A stretch of DNA of 64,000 nt from Mansonella perstans (lineage: Eukaryota > Nematoda > Chromadorea > Rhabditida > Onchocercidae), in NCBI GenBank assembly GCA_037074765.1, contig JBAMDO010000019.1, forward strand, positions 310,001 to 374,000. Direction: 5' to 3'. Made by a program: the position numbers and the translations under genes. Under the pieces are notes generated by a model. It was not told the origin of the DNA. It searched no databases and saw only the letters and a list, made by a program, of their open reading frames with translations. Position 1 is the first letter of the stretch. Each line of letters begins with the position of its first letter. Shown here piece after piece: positions 14,021-27,800 of the stretch.

Positions 14021-15381
14021 ATGGTTTCATATTTTGCATCCACATTTTTCCTACATAATCTACCAGCAGTCGTCCTCTTTCTCCATTACTGTTTCCAATC
14101 GGATATTATTGTTGTAGAAGCAATCAGGTGCTATTCATGTGCAAATGATTTTATTGTTTGGCACTGGAGACATTTCTTTTTGAAACGAAATTATGCCATC
14201 ACAGTCAGTGATCAGAGTTGCACTAAATCGGATTACGCACCCGAAATAACTCAGTTTTGTCCTTCGACCTGTTTCATCATGTATTTGAATGGTACCAACC
14301 GGTATAATGGAGTGGTCACTGTTCTTGGTAGGGAGTTTGATATGATATGATGTGTATTACACTCGATACTTCCGAGTTTTGAATAGTTTGTCCAATTTCT
14401 ATGAGTTTCGTAAATACCCACTATTTTAAATATCTTGAGAATCTGATGTTAGAAAGGTCGAGATCCTATACCTCTAACTTCATAAGAAGTTGAATTAATT
14501 GGAAAAGAGTCGGTTTAGAAAGTCTTCGTTGGTACTTCGAGAGTTTCTGTAGAAGAGAGTGGTAGGAAGAATATGAATCAAACAAAGTTTTCCCTGATTA
14601 TCGAAATTTTTGTTACCCAGTGTCATACAATTAATATTTTTAAACTTTACAAAGATTCCTCAATAACTTCTTCAAATGCAGGGACCGCGCGCGGTTGTTC
14701 TTCACAATTCCTAACCAGCGATCAACATTCGCAGTTCGGCCTTGGTCTGCATTCACGTGTTTCTCAAATCGGCAATTATCTGTCATCTGAATTTGATATG
14801 GTAATTCTTTCCAGGAAAAATATTTTTTGTTAATTTTGTGAGTCTTATTTCTACCATTTTGTAATTTGAAGTAATTTATTTTAAATGTATTTTGGATGAC
14901 ATTACATACAACAAATTTTCTCATTTTCATATGTTCATTTTCTCGTTGCGCATTAACTTTAGTAAGGAATCAAGTTCAAAGTAGAGAATTAAATTGAGTC
15001 GAAGTAAATCAGGAGGGTCGTAAAATTGAAGGAAATGACCATGAATTAAGCATTCTTACGAAAATTTATTATGCAGAAGGGATATGAAAATGTAAAAATT
15101 ATTCAAAATAAATTAATAACAGATGCTATCAGTTCTATTTGATTGGTCAGAAATTTGATTGCAATACGGAAAGCTTTCAGTACGACATAAAGGAACATTG
15201 GTGCTTCTGTGCTAGCGATCAGTGCAATGAAAAAAGTTGCTACAAAGCAAACTCATTTTCAGAAATCACAAAAGACCGACACCAGCACTTTGTCGACAAA
15301 TATTTTTCCACTGGTGTTTCCAGTCAAACTATTTCAAACTTATATTTAATCATTTATTTGTTATTTGTGACAGCTGTGTGA
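14021..15381 (+). CDS. Ly6/ODR-2-like secreted, GPI-anchor-type protein
   Basis: Three exons, 14021-14327, 14682-14800 and 15133-15381, join in phase to 224 codons. The N-terminus is a hydrophobic signal peptide likely cleaved just before IRCYSC. The mature part has the spaced cysteines of the Ly6/uPAR three-finger family: IRCYSCAND at the start, a DQSC, a CPSTC, RGC at the exon 1/2 join, and a terminal WCFCASDQCN matching the family's final CC-x-x-x-CN block. The Trp-rich stretch after the first Cys pair (WHWRHFF) resembles the nematode ODR-2/HOT subgroup, known in C. elegans from neurons. The tail ends in a hydrophobic stretch (LYLIIYLLFVTAV) with no cytoplasmic residues, as expected for a GPI anchor signal. 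Exon 3 could alternatively begin ten bases earlier at an upstream AG, but that breaks phase. The gene is convergent with the EAG channel gene downstream. Which ODR-2/HOT paralog it is cannot be told from sequence alone. Confidence 0.8.
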
Positions 15382-16927
15382 CTTGACAAAGCGAACTAAT
15401 GTATTTCTTATTTCTTGATTTTAAAATGATTGCTCCTACGATTGTTCAAAAAAAAAAATTTCGGTCAGAGAAGGATCTGATAGCATTCCATGCTACCGTA
15501 AGGGTAGAAATTACAAGAGTTACGTGTTTTCATAAGAAAAATATCCAACTCCAGAAAAATTTTGTTCCATTCTGCTATTTTGGAAGTGATTCTTTTGTTG
15601 GAAGAATGAAATAATAAGAATTCATTCATTTTAACTCTGAAAAGGTTGAAAACGCCGACATCTGATTTCATTTAGTCAAACAGTGCTATTATTCTTAATT
15701 AGAATTTTCTAGCAAGGTATTTCTTATATCCCCTAACTTTGTTACTAATTTATTTGAATAAGCTAAAGGATGAATATTAGTTTAGATTTCACTATCAATT
15801 CATTATCATCATTTTGTAAATTTACTATTATTTTACAAATTACACCAAGCAAACCAACTGGCCGTTTTTTCATTATTACCAATCAAATGTATTCATTTTT
15901 AGTGACGATTCTTATCATATAAGGATCACTTTATCTTAAATAAGATGATTTTGTTCATCTAAATCAGGGCGTGGTCAACGATGCAATCAGCATAACGTTA
16001 GCAAGTGTTTACTCATTTGAATTTATTTCATTCAAAAATATTTACAATAAATAAATTTCAAAATGCGTTTTTTTTTCTTATTCCCGTCATCTCATCTCGC
16101 CACACATTCAATTATTTTTTGAGATAAAAATTCATATTTATGCAATGATGAAACCGGTCTTTTTTATATCATAAAGAATTAAAGGAAATTATGACCAGAT
16201 TTTCAGAGAACAAAATTCACAACAAAATAGAAATTAGCATTGGCAAGTCAACCTCGCGAAATCATCTTAGTAAAAGCATTGTCTAATGGATTTAAACAAT
16301 ACAAATGTTGAACTAAATGCATTAATATTTCAGCTGATTTATTTAGAAGAGAAGAGATGAGATTAATTCATTTTCAATTTCAAAATTAAATATGTGTAGA
16401 ATTACAAGCTAGTAAAACAAATCGACACTAGAACTAGACTTTCTAGACTTTTGAGAGATGCATTTCAACAATCATATACAAAATGAAGCAGTTTCAAAGC
16501 AAAAATTAGCATCTCAATCAGTGTCATTTCCTTTTCTTTTGCATCTTCTAGTATATAAATAAACTTTAAAAAAAAAATTATGAAATTTGGCAATATAATA
16601 AAAGTAGTTTAGTTGAATTTTAGATTTGAGGAATTTGAAGATTGAAACGATGAATGTTATTCGCTTAGCATAAATTTTAAGATTATCAAAGGCACAATAA
16701 AATAAAGGGAATAATTTCCGAACTAAGCTTAATTCGAAGACTTTTTGAGTTGCAAACTAAAAAAAATTTTAAAGCATCTTTAATTTTCTAGGCAGTTACT
16801 GTCATGCCATACTTTAATCATTCTAGAAGCTCCCTGAACACTGAATATCTAATTGGTGCGGTCTACGAAAGATTGATGGTATATAACGATTCAATCAAAA
16901 TTGCATTAAATTATCATATTAAAGTTA
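15382..16927. other. Spacer between convergent genes
   Basis: About 1.5 kb between the stop of the Ly6-like gene and the stop of the EAG channel gene. It should contain both 3' UTRs. No further exon or RNA gene was seen. Confidence 0.6.
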
Positions 16928-19900
16928 TCAAATACGTTTCAATTTTGGTGGGCTCAAATTACTACTTCCCAATTCATCTTCAATATATACCAATGTGGCA
17001 AAATTTGGCTCTGATGTATTGAATTCATCATTTCTATCCTCCGTATTGAGATTCTGCAGTGGCGGAATGGAAACGGGTAACTGGGTTATTGATTCACTAT
17101 ATGGCGGTAAACTAAATGATGCGAATGTAGTTGTTGGAGTGATTACATTCGTTGGAGATAACAGTTGTCGTTGCTCAGCTTTCTTTGATCCAGTAGTGCT
17201 TAATTCATCATTTCCTACATTGCAGTAAAGTTCTTATCGCCTTGCATTCATTTAGTATTTAAGAAGAAATAAATAAACAAATATTCGAGAAATTCGTTTA
17301 TGGCACTGATAATCATATTATGCTACGATGGATTCTCTAACAATGCATTAATAACAATCATTCCTTTCACGCGTCTTTTTCTAATTAACAAAATAGAAAT
17401 GAAATGAAACTAAACTTCCTTTCACTAACAGTGATGTAAAGATGAGTGAAATTGCTACAGCAAAGGAAAACATACCTCTAGCTGGATCATGTAGTTCGAA
17501 AACAAGCTTTTCCAAATTCTCCAATTTGTGAGCAATATAATTAACCGTATGCAATTTTTCTTCGATACGTTCAAAACAAATCTTCAGATCGTGAGGCAAG
17601 TTTAGCTTCTTAAATGGTATTGTTGAGGACAGCAAATACTTGAAAATTACCATGCAAATTGTCATAGTGTATTTCTGTTTTACATTATCTGGCCTTACAA
17701 AGTATATCTGCTTCAGTCAAACTCATAATAGTAAAAAGTGTTAAAGTCATTTAGATAGCAAACATGTGTTGTCGAGTGTTAAACTTACAACATCATTGGT
17801 ATTTCGTTGAACATCGGTAGTGCAACGCACTTCTTGCAAATCGTCCGCTGAAGTAGAAGTCGTCCGTACCCCCGACAACCTCGCTTTGGCTTGCTGAAAC
17901 TGCTATTATGTCCTATTAACATGATTGATAGTAAAATTTTAGTAATTTAAAATTTTGAGCAATGTGCAAATTACTTGTCAACTATGTAAATGAACCAATA
18001 ACTAACGGTGAATGCCCAGCAACCTGATATCTGATTATCTGATGTCAAATTCTCAATGGTAGGAATAATTCAGAGTATACAGAGAATTAAACCTTCCCAC
18101 TATTGTTCAATGAGCAACTAACCCATTCGGAATTGATTTCTGAAGGAAAAATTCGGGCATCATGTCTCTCGCGCATTCGAAATAATAGTTTCCGGATTGG
18201 ATGTTCCGCAGGCACCGTCAGCTTCTCGTTTTTACGTCTTTCATCAAGTTCTTTTTCTCTTTGCACATCATATACCTTACGGAATTTCAACTGGAACACG
18301 TGGTTAAAAGTCAATGATCCGTTTTTGTGCATTCATGATGTTTCTATGTCAGTAACTAATAAATCAAAAAAAGCGAAAAAAAATTTGAGACAAAAGTACT
18401 CGACGAGTGAGATTGTATGTTAGCACCAAATTGCGAGCAAATGAATTCGCGAATGCCTTATAGAAATCAAGCACCTAAAATTGTTTTGTTTTGAAAACAA
18501 TATTTAATTTTCTGGAAAAATGCTTTTTTTGAAATTTCTTGTTAATTATTTTCTAAAAATAATTGAAAGAAAAAACCGTTCAGTCATTTAAAATGAATTT
18601 CCAATCCTAAAAGTTTGATTTATTTTTTTCAAAGTCTGGTTCTCTATATTTTGAAATCTGTTCTATCTACCCATCTAATGGACTTAAAATCAAAGCATTA
18701 AACATACAAGCCTCTTAGCCTCTGCAAACAAATTTTAAAAAAATTCGATCTTTTTCAAATTTCATTGAATTGTCACCGAAATAAAAAAATGATCTGCTTA
18801 CTTCCATAAGTTTATTTTTTTTTATGGAATGTAAATCTGTATATGTAAGAGCTCGTACGTTGGCAGCACTCTGACCTATCCCAAGTTGCTTCCAAAATTC
18901 ATCACCAAAGACATCACCCTTACCTGAACACTTGTATAAATCAGTAAGAAGCGGCGCAAAATGTTTCTTCATTTTGATTGCATCAAAATAATTGTAATTG
19001 CAACCGATTCATCAAAATAATTGTACTTGTAATCGGTTTTTAAAAATGATGTTTTCAAAAGTTCAGCGATTCTCAGAAATAAGCAGCACCTAAAATGGCG
19101 ACAACTTCATCGTCCTGTATTACTTCAAGCGATCCCGAGACAACAAACCATAGAGCATCAACCGATTCTCCAGTATGATAAATCAAATCACCGGGAGCTG
19201 CATGATTGCTCTGTAACCACTCTCATCAGATTCTTCTCAATATCAGTAAAATTTCTTTTCAGTTTCATCATTGGAGCATTCAAAGTTGCGTGATAATTCA
19301 GTGTAGGAATTTCACATCACTTAGCAATTGGTAATTTAATTCAAAATACTTCTTATTGCCACCAAGTTTGCTGCGAAAACAAAAGCTTGAGAAGTTTCTG
19401 AGACCAATGGACGCCTGCTTCGAACCATTGGGGCTAGTTATGACAAGCTACGTAGTAAACTTCACAAGGTTCGTAAATATCATGAAAATTTAATGTTTTA
19501 TTAAAAAATGTCCTAGATTCTTCATGTTTTAAAACTTGAAGAGTTTCATTTTGCAGAAAATTAAAAATGAGTAGGAGCTTTTTTCCTTTTAAATTTCAGG
19601 AAGATAAAAAAACCTCGAAATGCACTGCAAATTGTCGAAGACAGCCATCAGAAGCAAGTCGAAAACATGCATGCTCGTTGAAAACCTTTCTGTTCAGATG
19701 CACACAAATATCTGCTTTTATATCCCTCGGACAATAGCTAAGTACCTCAAATAAAATGAAATGGATCAAATTTTGAAACGATATACTACTACTTAAAATT
19801 TAGATTTTCTATTTAAAAATTTTCTACTTAGAAGTTAGATTTTCTACTTAAAACTACATTTTCTACTTAAAAAAATTCACTGCCACAATTCAGATGTAAA

Positions 19901-22900
19901 AGCTAACATTGAAAATTCGCTGAAGAGTAGCATTCAAATATTCTAGCATTAATTTTTAAGCGTTCTGAATATTTGTCAGAGTTTTTTCATGCCAGCCTAC
20001 TGTTTTTAAAATGATTTTACCAGTAAAATAAAAGACCTTTGATGTATCGATACCCTTGGTCATAGCCCAGGTACTAATTACATAGTCCATCACTCGTTCA
20101 GCAAGCTCATTTGGTATTTCCTGTAATTTGATGAATTCACGAACATTTGCTATCATGTCGTGGTATCTGAAAAAACTCGATGTTTTTCACAAATACTTGA
20201 AGTTATCTTTCTGTTATAACCTTCATCTTTATTTGTGAATACGAAAAACAACTTCATTAAAAATTTTTTTTTGTATTGATCTTCCTATTATGAATCACGG
20301 AAAAAGTGATCTTTAAATATGAAACGAAATTATCAGTCACCTTATAGTGGCAGATGTCATTTGCTGTATAATATTAGTCATGTGACCAAATATGGCAGCA
20401 TATAGAAGCGCGGCAATAATCATCATACATACACCGAAAACTTTTTCATTGTCAGTTGTTGATGCTATATTGCCAAATCCAACGGTTGATAAGCAGGACA
20501 TAGTGAAATACAGTGCTGTACATAAATTTAATAACTTTTGCTATAGTTGGTATTTGAGGATCGTAAATACGGGAACAAGAAATTGAAAAACTTCATTAAT
20601 CGTACATCCCTTAAATAGTAATAATATATCATTGAAAATTTAGACAACAAAGGCGTCTTACCACTAATGTAAGCAGAACTTCGCTGAGGTCCACCAATCA
20701 ACCTCAGCCTATCTTCGAAGGTATAATTAAAAGGTGAATTTAGCTCCTTTGATAGCTTTGTTAACCATCCTTCAGGCATGGTTGGTACTAAGAACTGAAA
20801 AAAAATCACAATCATATGAATGATTTAAATTTTGAATCATCAATTTAAATGTTACAGAGTTTTGGATAATATACCGTACAAATCGGCTTTTTCTTTATTA
20901 ATACTTTACAAAGGTTGAAACAATGGCAAGAAAATATACCCTTATCTTAACTTCATATTCGCCGATGGAAAACCATATGCAAGCCAACCAATGAGCAGCA
21001 AGTACATAAGCACATAAAAGCAAAAGTAACGTTGCCGCTCCGTATTCCAGATAATTATCAAGTTTACGCGCCACACGTCCAAGTCGAAGCAAACGAACCA
21101 CTTTCAATGCACTGAGTAGCGATCCTATCCTCTGCAAAAAATCATTTCAACAATATTCCAAGTACCACTGAGTTATTTAAATGAATGAAAACTGAAACAA
21201 AAGCTTGCATAAATGTGTAAAGTATCGTGCAATTTACCTCATTATTGTGCTCGAACATGTAGAATATATCATATGGAAGACAAGAAAGAAGATCGATAAG
21301 AAACCAGGACTTAAAATAGTTATACTTAATTATGTTCGGATCAATTACTACCTGAAAAAGCAAGGATTGATCTCAAAAACAAACACATAATATTCTTTGC
21401 CGCTATATTAATCCATATAACTTAATGAAATTCCACAATTTCAAGAAATTGATTATCTGATTTTCCTGAAAGAAATTTGGAAAAATTAAGAAGCATTTAA
21501 AAATGCAATTTCAAGCATTCTCCGTAAAATCTGGAATGTCTTTTTTCTTTCGTACTTTTTGCATCTCTTAAAACAAAAGCTGTAAGAAAAATAATTTATG
21601 CATTCAAATTTGTTGAACGAAACTTAACATAATTATGTGCGCACATCGCTTTGGTTGATAACTTATAATTAATCCGAAAATTACAAAGCTCAGTTTTTCA
21701 TCATTCATAGAATTTAATAGATTATTCTTGATTTTGAGAAACTCATAGAAAAATTATTCAATCAATTCTCAAAATTCTACTATCAAGCAATTCTTACTTC
21801 ACCACCAGGACCAACGAATGTTGTACGAAAATTTAATAAAATATCAGCAAAAAAAATCACATCAACGATAGAATCCGTAAGAGCGACCATATCAATGGTA
21901 CCACGGGGTGGATGTTCCCGTGTCTGCAAATAAACAGCTTTTTTATGTCTTTTCGTTAATGAAGTGTTGAGATTACTGTGAATTTTGTTAAATAATTAGA
22001 AATAATGAAGAAATTATGAATTTGAAGTTTCTAAAAAAGTGACAGAATGGAATCAGCCATATCCAGATCATCCAGAACGGAAAAAAGTTACTCAATAATC
22101 TGGATGCTTTTGCATTCGTAAAAAAGAAAACTATCATTGCGATTTCAGAAATAAAGAAGACGACCTTGAAGGCAATATTGTAAGGTACAATAAAAGCAGT
22201 GTAGAATGTAAGAGCCAAAATGGACCAATCCCATATCGTTTTAAATGTCGAATAATGCAAAATGATATGTGGTGATGTTTGTGGTGTCTCTTGTCGATAT
22301 TGTGGCAGTAAATCGCCACCGAGGTTCATTACCTGACATATAGGTTACTTCTTCATTTTATTATTGATTGTTATTTTTTTATTCTTAAGAAGTGTTATTA
22401 TATTAATGGTTTAAAAATTTTTGCTCATTGTTTTAGAAATTGTAAATATTTGTGCTAGTGAAATACAATGACTTTGTAAATTTAAGAATGTTGTGATAAA
22501 GGAAGATAAAAATACAACAACACGGACTTTGATAACCTGATTAAAGTTTGATGATGTTGTGCTCGTCGTCTTGTGCAGATCTGCCGTTTCAATTTGGTTA
22601 AACTGTTGTCTGCTTTTTGCCATTCTTGCAATTTGTAGAATTCGCGAGAAACCTAAATAAAAAATCTTCATCACTTAATTTTAGGATATTAGTAGACGCC
22701 GAATTAATGATCAATGTTATCAAATTACCAAAATTTCTTAATATCAGATCTAATTTTACACTTATGAGAGAAAAATATGAGTACAATAATTTATGCCAAT
22801 TATTCTTACTTCTTCAGACCATTAAGACTACTGCTTTGGAATTCATCACTAATAGATTCTATTTATCCGCTTAAAGTGAGTCGCAGTAAGCAGCAATTAT

Positions 22901-24803
22901 AGTCATTTATTCAAATAGAAATTTTGTGACAAGTTCTGTCAAAAAATTAAGCATAAAGAAAAACTTTTCTCCATAACTTTTTAAAAAAAACTTTGATTAC
23001 AAGGTAATGTAGAAAATTTTATCATAAAACAAGCAAGTGTAAAGCATCCTCACCTTTATTATTTTCATCATCAAGTGATTGTTTAAGTGGTGTGATATCC
23101 CTGAATTGGCATAAATACAGTACCACTTGATTACAGTCATTCTTGATCGGGGCAATGTGCACCAATAGCCAAAGAAGACTTTCTGAAAAGTTTTCGAACT
23201 AACTGAAAATTTTGTCTAGTCCTTTTCTCAGGAATCAAGATGGCTAGTAATTAAACCTGAACGCTCGTTCAGGTGTGTTTCCAGCAATGCAAAATAAATG
23301 TGTAAATAGTAGTAGCCAAATATGATAAAGTTTAATTGAAATTCAGAGAAATATTTCTATTTTTAGGAAATACACTCTCATAAGCACTCATTTTTTGTCC
23401 ACTTTTCAATTGTCTAAGTTTAAAAAAAACATTTTGAATTCAGAATTGAATTTATTCAAATTTATTCGTCTTTTTATTCAAAAATTAGTAAAGGATTCCA
23501 AAGCATTTAAAAAAGCGAACTGTTTTTCTTGCGTAGACCAATTTCTGTTTGTTCATGTTGACACATGTCAAGTGCATTTTGGATTTTCTTCACAGCTTCA
23601 GGCCCACTGTAGTCCGCATGCATGAAGGAAAGCCTTCAAAAAAAAAAAAAGGACCGTGAAATGCGATTAGGCGTATAATAACCTATCATTCATTCACGCC
23701 AATTACCACCGATTCAGGAAATGTTTTGTCATAGAAATGAAGCACTTGTACTGATGTTTTAAAGTAAGAGACGGAAAGGTGTGATGAAATAAACTTACGA
23801 GCAAGGTTTTTGCATAATTTCAGCCCTAGAATATCCTACCATTTTAGCAAAACCATCGTTGCAGTACACGATTGGATATTCCACTATTTGGGCATTTGCT
23901 AGTATGAAACTAGTATCTGCAAAAAACTAGCTTTATATCAAAAGTCGTTAAAGTACTTGAACATTTAAAATCTCATATCTTTTTAATTGCACATAATTCA
24001 TTTTAATTCAACTGTGCAACAAGGGAAGGAATAAAGTTAGGCGAAATAAAATGCTTTGATATAGCAAATCATTTTTATTATCATTTATAAATTAAACCAT
24101 CTTCTAAAACCTAAAGTACAATTATCTTTGTAATTTTTTATCTTTAAATTTCATTCTCCTCATTGCAAATTTTTTGCTACATTTTAGCGCAGTTATTACT
24201 TTAGTTTTTGTCGAATTGCAAAATTTTATATGTGAATATTTAATGCGTGTTTCAATTCCTATTACGTTTCCTTCATAAATTTAGTTTTCGAATAACAATT
24301 ACCAATAAATTTGAAGAGCTAATGGTGGGAAGGATCATATTTTAAGTGCCTTACGATTTAAATGAATTAATGAATCCGAAATTTGTGATAAAAAGTTCCA
24401 GCATGAAATGTAAAACAGACTAGACGAGAACCTACATTTTCGGATTCCTAATTATCCAATCAAGTTGTTATTATCTGAATTATTGGGAAATTCACTGTTA
24501 TCAGTTTTTTAAATGAATGCTTACTCAAGACAATATGTTTTACCTGACTTAATTACTGCCCGTATGAGCTAACCGAACTTTGTGATTAGCAAATTGACAA
24601 GCATCATTTAGTCATACATCGTAAATAATTCGTAAACCATAATATTTAACGTCCAGCTTAGAAACTAGAATCCAAGTCGAGCATGCAGAAATAATTTTTA
24701 CACACTATTCATCGTTAAACATACCGGAATTATTGCAGCGCCTGATAACATTTTCAAGGAATGTATTTTGTGGAGCGACAAGTCCTCGTTTAACCACAGG
24801 CAT
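16928..24803 (-). CDS. egl-2: EAG-type voltage-gated potassium channel (EGL-2/KCNH1-like)
   Basis: Twenty exons: 24725-24803, 23799-23916, 23521-23633, 23054-23182, 22537-22652, 22165-22332, 21798-21923, 21238-21351, 20940-21131, 20662-20794, 20341-20515, 20037-20166, 19614-19745, 19090-19210, 18802-18923, 18400-18474, 18093-18290, 17789-17893, 17476-17638, 16928-17214. Every phase matches and the sum is 2796 bp, 931 codons plus stop, the usual EAG length. Domains in order: the EAG start ([12 protein letters not shown]); PAS/PAC ([16 protein letters not shown], then [11 protein letters not shown]); S1-S3; an Arg-rich S4 ([17 protein letters not shown]); S5; the turret EGW motif; the pore with selectivity filter STVGFGN; S6; the C-linker ([13 protein letters not shown]); and a cyclic-nucleotide-binding homology domain ([24 protein letters not shown]). 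That domain ends in TYNL, the self-ligand seen in KCNH channels. A C-terminal coiled coil for tetramer assembly (around [20 protein letters not shown]) follows. The protein should be a plasma-membrane K+ channel of nerve and muscle. A few donors are weak (GTTTTT after HFE, GTCTTT after TSK). The start of the 17476-17638 exon is uncertain by about 37 bp. Confidence 0.96.
18980..19039. repeat. 30-bp direct duplication in an egl-2 intron
   Basis: Two adjacent copies of a unit beginning CATCAAAATAATTGTA and ending in CGATT or CGGTT lie in the intron between the 19090-19210 and 18802-18923 exons. Recent tandem duplication. Confidence 0.75.
19785..19882. repeat. Short repeat cluster, unit TTTTCTACTTAAAA
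   Basis: Four to five imperfect copies of a 14-20 bp unit containing TTTTCTACTTA sit in the egl-2 intron between the 20037-20166 and 19614-19745 exons, just upstream of the acceptor of the latter. Simple intronic repeat. Confidence 0.65.
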
Positions 24804-27800
24804 GCCAACAGACCTAGGTCCTTTTTACATCGATAACGGTGATATTCGATCCTTTTTTCTTCCACTATCTTTTCTGTTCCTCAATTTCACAAAGTCTCTA
24901 ACGAAGACATTATCCGTTAGCAGTTCATTTTTTCTTCTACAAACTTTTTCTTTAGTTATAAAAAAAACTATCAAGACTGCAAGTAAACGCATTGTCAAAG
25001 AAAATATGAAGTTTGGAAAATGTTCAGATCTTATAAATTGCACGAATAAGTAAAAGTATCTTAAAAGTAAGCGTGAAATCAAAAATCAAAATTAGTCTCT
25101 GAATAAGTTTAAATTGAGCCTGTTCAAAAATTTCAATTGTCACTACGTTTTTTTTAAGGTATTGTATGATGATTGCTTTTCAGAACTGCTATTTATATGA
25201 AATTCAAAAACTCTTGGAACTCCATAGACTTCATCATTCGATAAGAACTTTTTATCCTCCTTCTATTAGCACAATTTTTGTAATTGTGTTGCAATTTTCA
25301 CATCCCTAATTTGCTTGCAGTAAATTACGAATTTTTTCCGAATGATGTTTGGGTTTTGAAAGAGTAAGAGCAATTTTAAACTGGAAAATGTATTTGGCGA
25401 ATTATCAATAAGAAAGACTTTAGCTGAGATTTTTACAGTGTTCACGCAACTGTTACACACGACGAAGTCAAAAAATTCGAGCTTTAAATTATAAAGAAAA
25501 TTTTGACGTCAAGAGTGCGTTTCTATGGAGATTTTTATTAAACAGGCAGAAAATTTTGAAATGGAAAGACGAGAAGGCGTGAGGCTTTATATAACAGTCT
25601 CTACTTATTTATAGCTCCAATGATTGCAGCAGGCCTTAATTTCACCTTCATTTAATCATCATAGTAAAAGCCTTTTTGTTTATCTTTTCACTCAATCATT
25701 TACGTTTGACTCTTTACTGAGAATCAATGCTAATCGACAAGGATAAATGGCATTCTTCTAAACGAAGTCTGAAAATCGCTAGTTGCTAACCCTTTAAAAG
25801 CTCTTCAAAATTCATTTTTTTCTCTGCAGCGATTTAAAAGTTAAGTGTTGGACGATTTGAATGAATTGAAATTGTAAAAAGCAAAAAGGTAAAGTTCGTC
25901 CGGGAAATCTCAAAACAAATTGAAGTTGAAATATATACAGTGATGACAAGTTTAAAAAAATGAAGCATTCTCCAAAAAACAAAAATTGATTTGAGGATAG
26001 TTGTTTCTAATAACTAATATAAAGAAAGGGAAGCGAAGGATTCAATTGACAGCGATAAATAAGAGCTGAGAGTATTATGATTATATTCACGACATTTTAA
26101 TGGAATAGCAGATTTGAGAATGTTTTGATTGATTTCAAGGCATACCAATACTTAAAGTAAAACATTTTAAGCGAGAATCATCTAAAAATTCTAAAAATTC
26201 CTACGACATCTAAAAGTCATCAAAAAAAATTCATACGAATTAACTTCCAAAGAATCAATGTGAAATTACTTTTTAAAAATATTTTACTTTTAAGCATGAA
26301 TAACTTTTAGATCTTTTTCTCTTGCATCAAATGAAAGAACGTATAGGAACGGAATGCATTTTGAGCAACGGGATTAGTTTCTTTTTTTTAACACACTTGC
26401 TTGCTTATTAACTTTTTATAGTTCGAAATTGCTTACGTAATTTCGCAACATAAATTATAAATTGTTTTGGGAATTTTCACATTGAAATACTGGCAAGCAT
26501 AATTTTACCTTAAATATATTCATATGTGTTTGTGTTGAAAATATCATTAAGAGATGAATGTAAAATGTCTTCGGGCTAAACAGAACAACAGAATTCCAGA
26601 ATAAAACATTGATATAAAATGATAGAGATAAAAAAAATAACTGCAAAGTCGTGAAAATACATTAACATGGCATTTAATTCAAATGTATTAATTTGTTCAT
26701 TGAAAGCATCCAGCAAGGTCCCGTTGGAATTTGTCCAAATTGGAAAAAGACTATCAATAAAGTAAATATTAACGCAGTTAATAGCTGAAACTTTATGTTT
26801 GAATTAACAGAAATTTTCTATTTGATATAATGCACAATTTTGTCACAAAGAATTAAAGTTTTACTGATCGCTGCGCGTTAAAATTAATCAAGTTCTTGCC
26901 TTTTTCTAGTCAGACTAATAATCCCAGTTTAAATGTTACATTATTTTCTATCTAAAGCCACTAGCAAACAGAATTAGTTTTTCATATAATTTTAAATAAG
27001 ACATGGAAATAAGTTTACCGATATAACTATAGATTAATGTAAAAACCATTTAACACTAGTGTAAAAAATATTGAAAAAAATGATCGTTCAAGATTCATTT
27101 AATTTTATATATCATTAATGATAAAAAATAATATCAAATGACTTATTTATTCTTCCTAAGAAATATAATGTGCAAATAAGTGAAGATATGAATGGAAATA
27201 GCCTCATTTTGGTACTATGAGCCATAAGTGTAGAAATTTTTAGCTGGAAAACTATCATTTGAGAGTTTTTGAAGTTTCTAAATGCTCGGCACTAGCTGTG
27301 ACATTACTCAAGCACTATGACATCACTCAATTTCATCAATAACTAATATATCATTATCACGGTCTATTCATCATTACAAATAAAACACTTCAATTATATA
27401 GTTAGGATGAAAAGATAAGAATAGAAATGAGCTTGAAAATAAATAAAAAAAGTAAGCAGTAATTCATACGATTATGGCTTAATTTAAAAATATTGCCAAA
27501 TTGCATTATTTTATTTAAAGACAAAAATTCCATATCTAAATGATAGTAGTCATGATGGAACGAAGAGTGAAGAAATGCTTAGCAAATATATCTGAATATC
27601 ATTACCGGTGAATGTACTTTAGTTTGATCCCATCTTTTAGCCTTAAATAAAAAGCTAATTCATTTTACAGCTTCTACAAAACATGAAAACATTTTTATGG
27701 AAAAAGCATAAATGTTCGTTCAGTAATGCTATATAAATGAAGCTGTGAAAGCATTTCTTTGAGTGTTCGATTTTTTGAATGCAAAAATGGTGTAAATTTA

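Noticed and set aside
16804..17228. Two plus-strand frames
   Set aside because: They are antisense to the last egl-2 exon, which is the true coding strand by phase and by family context.
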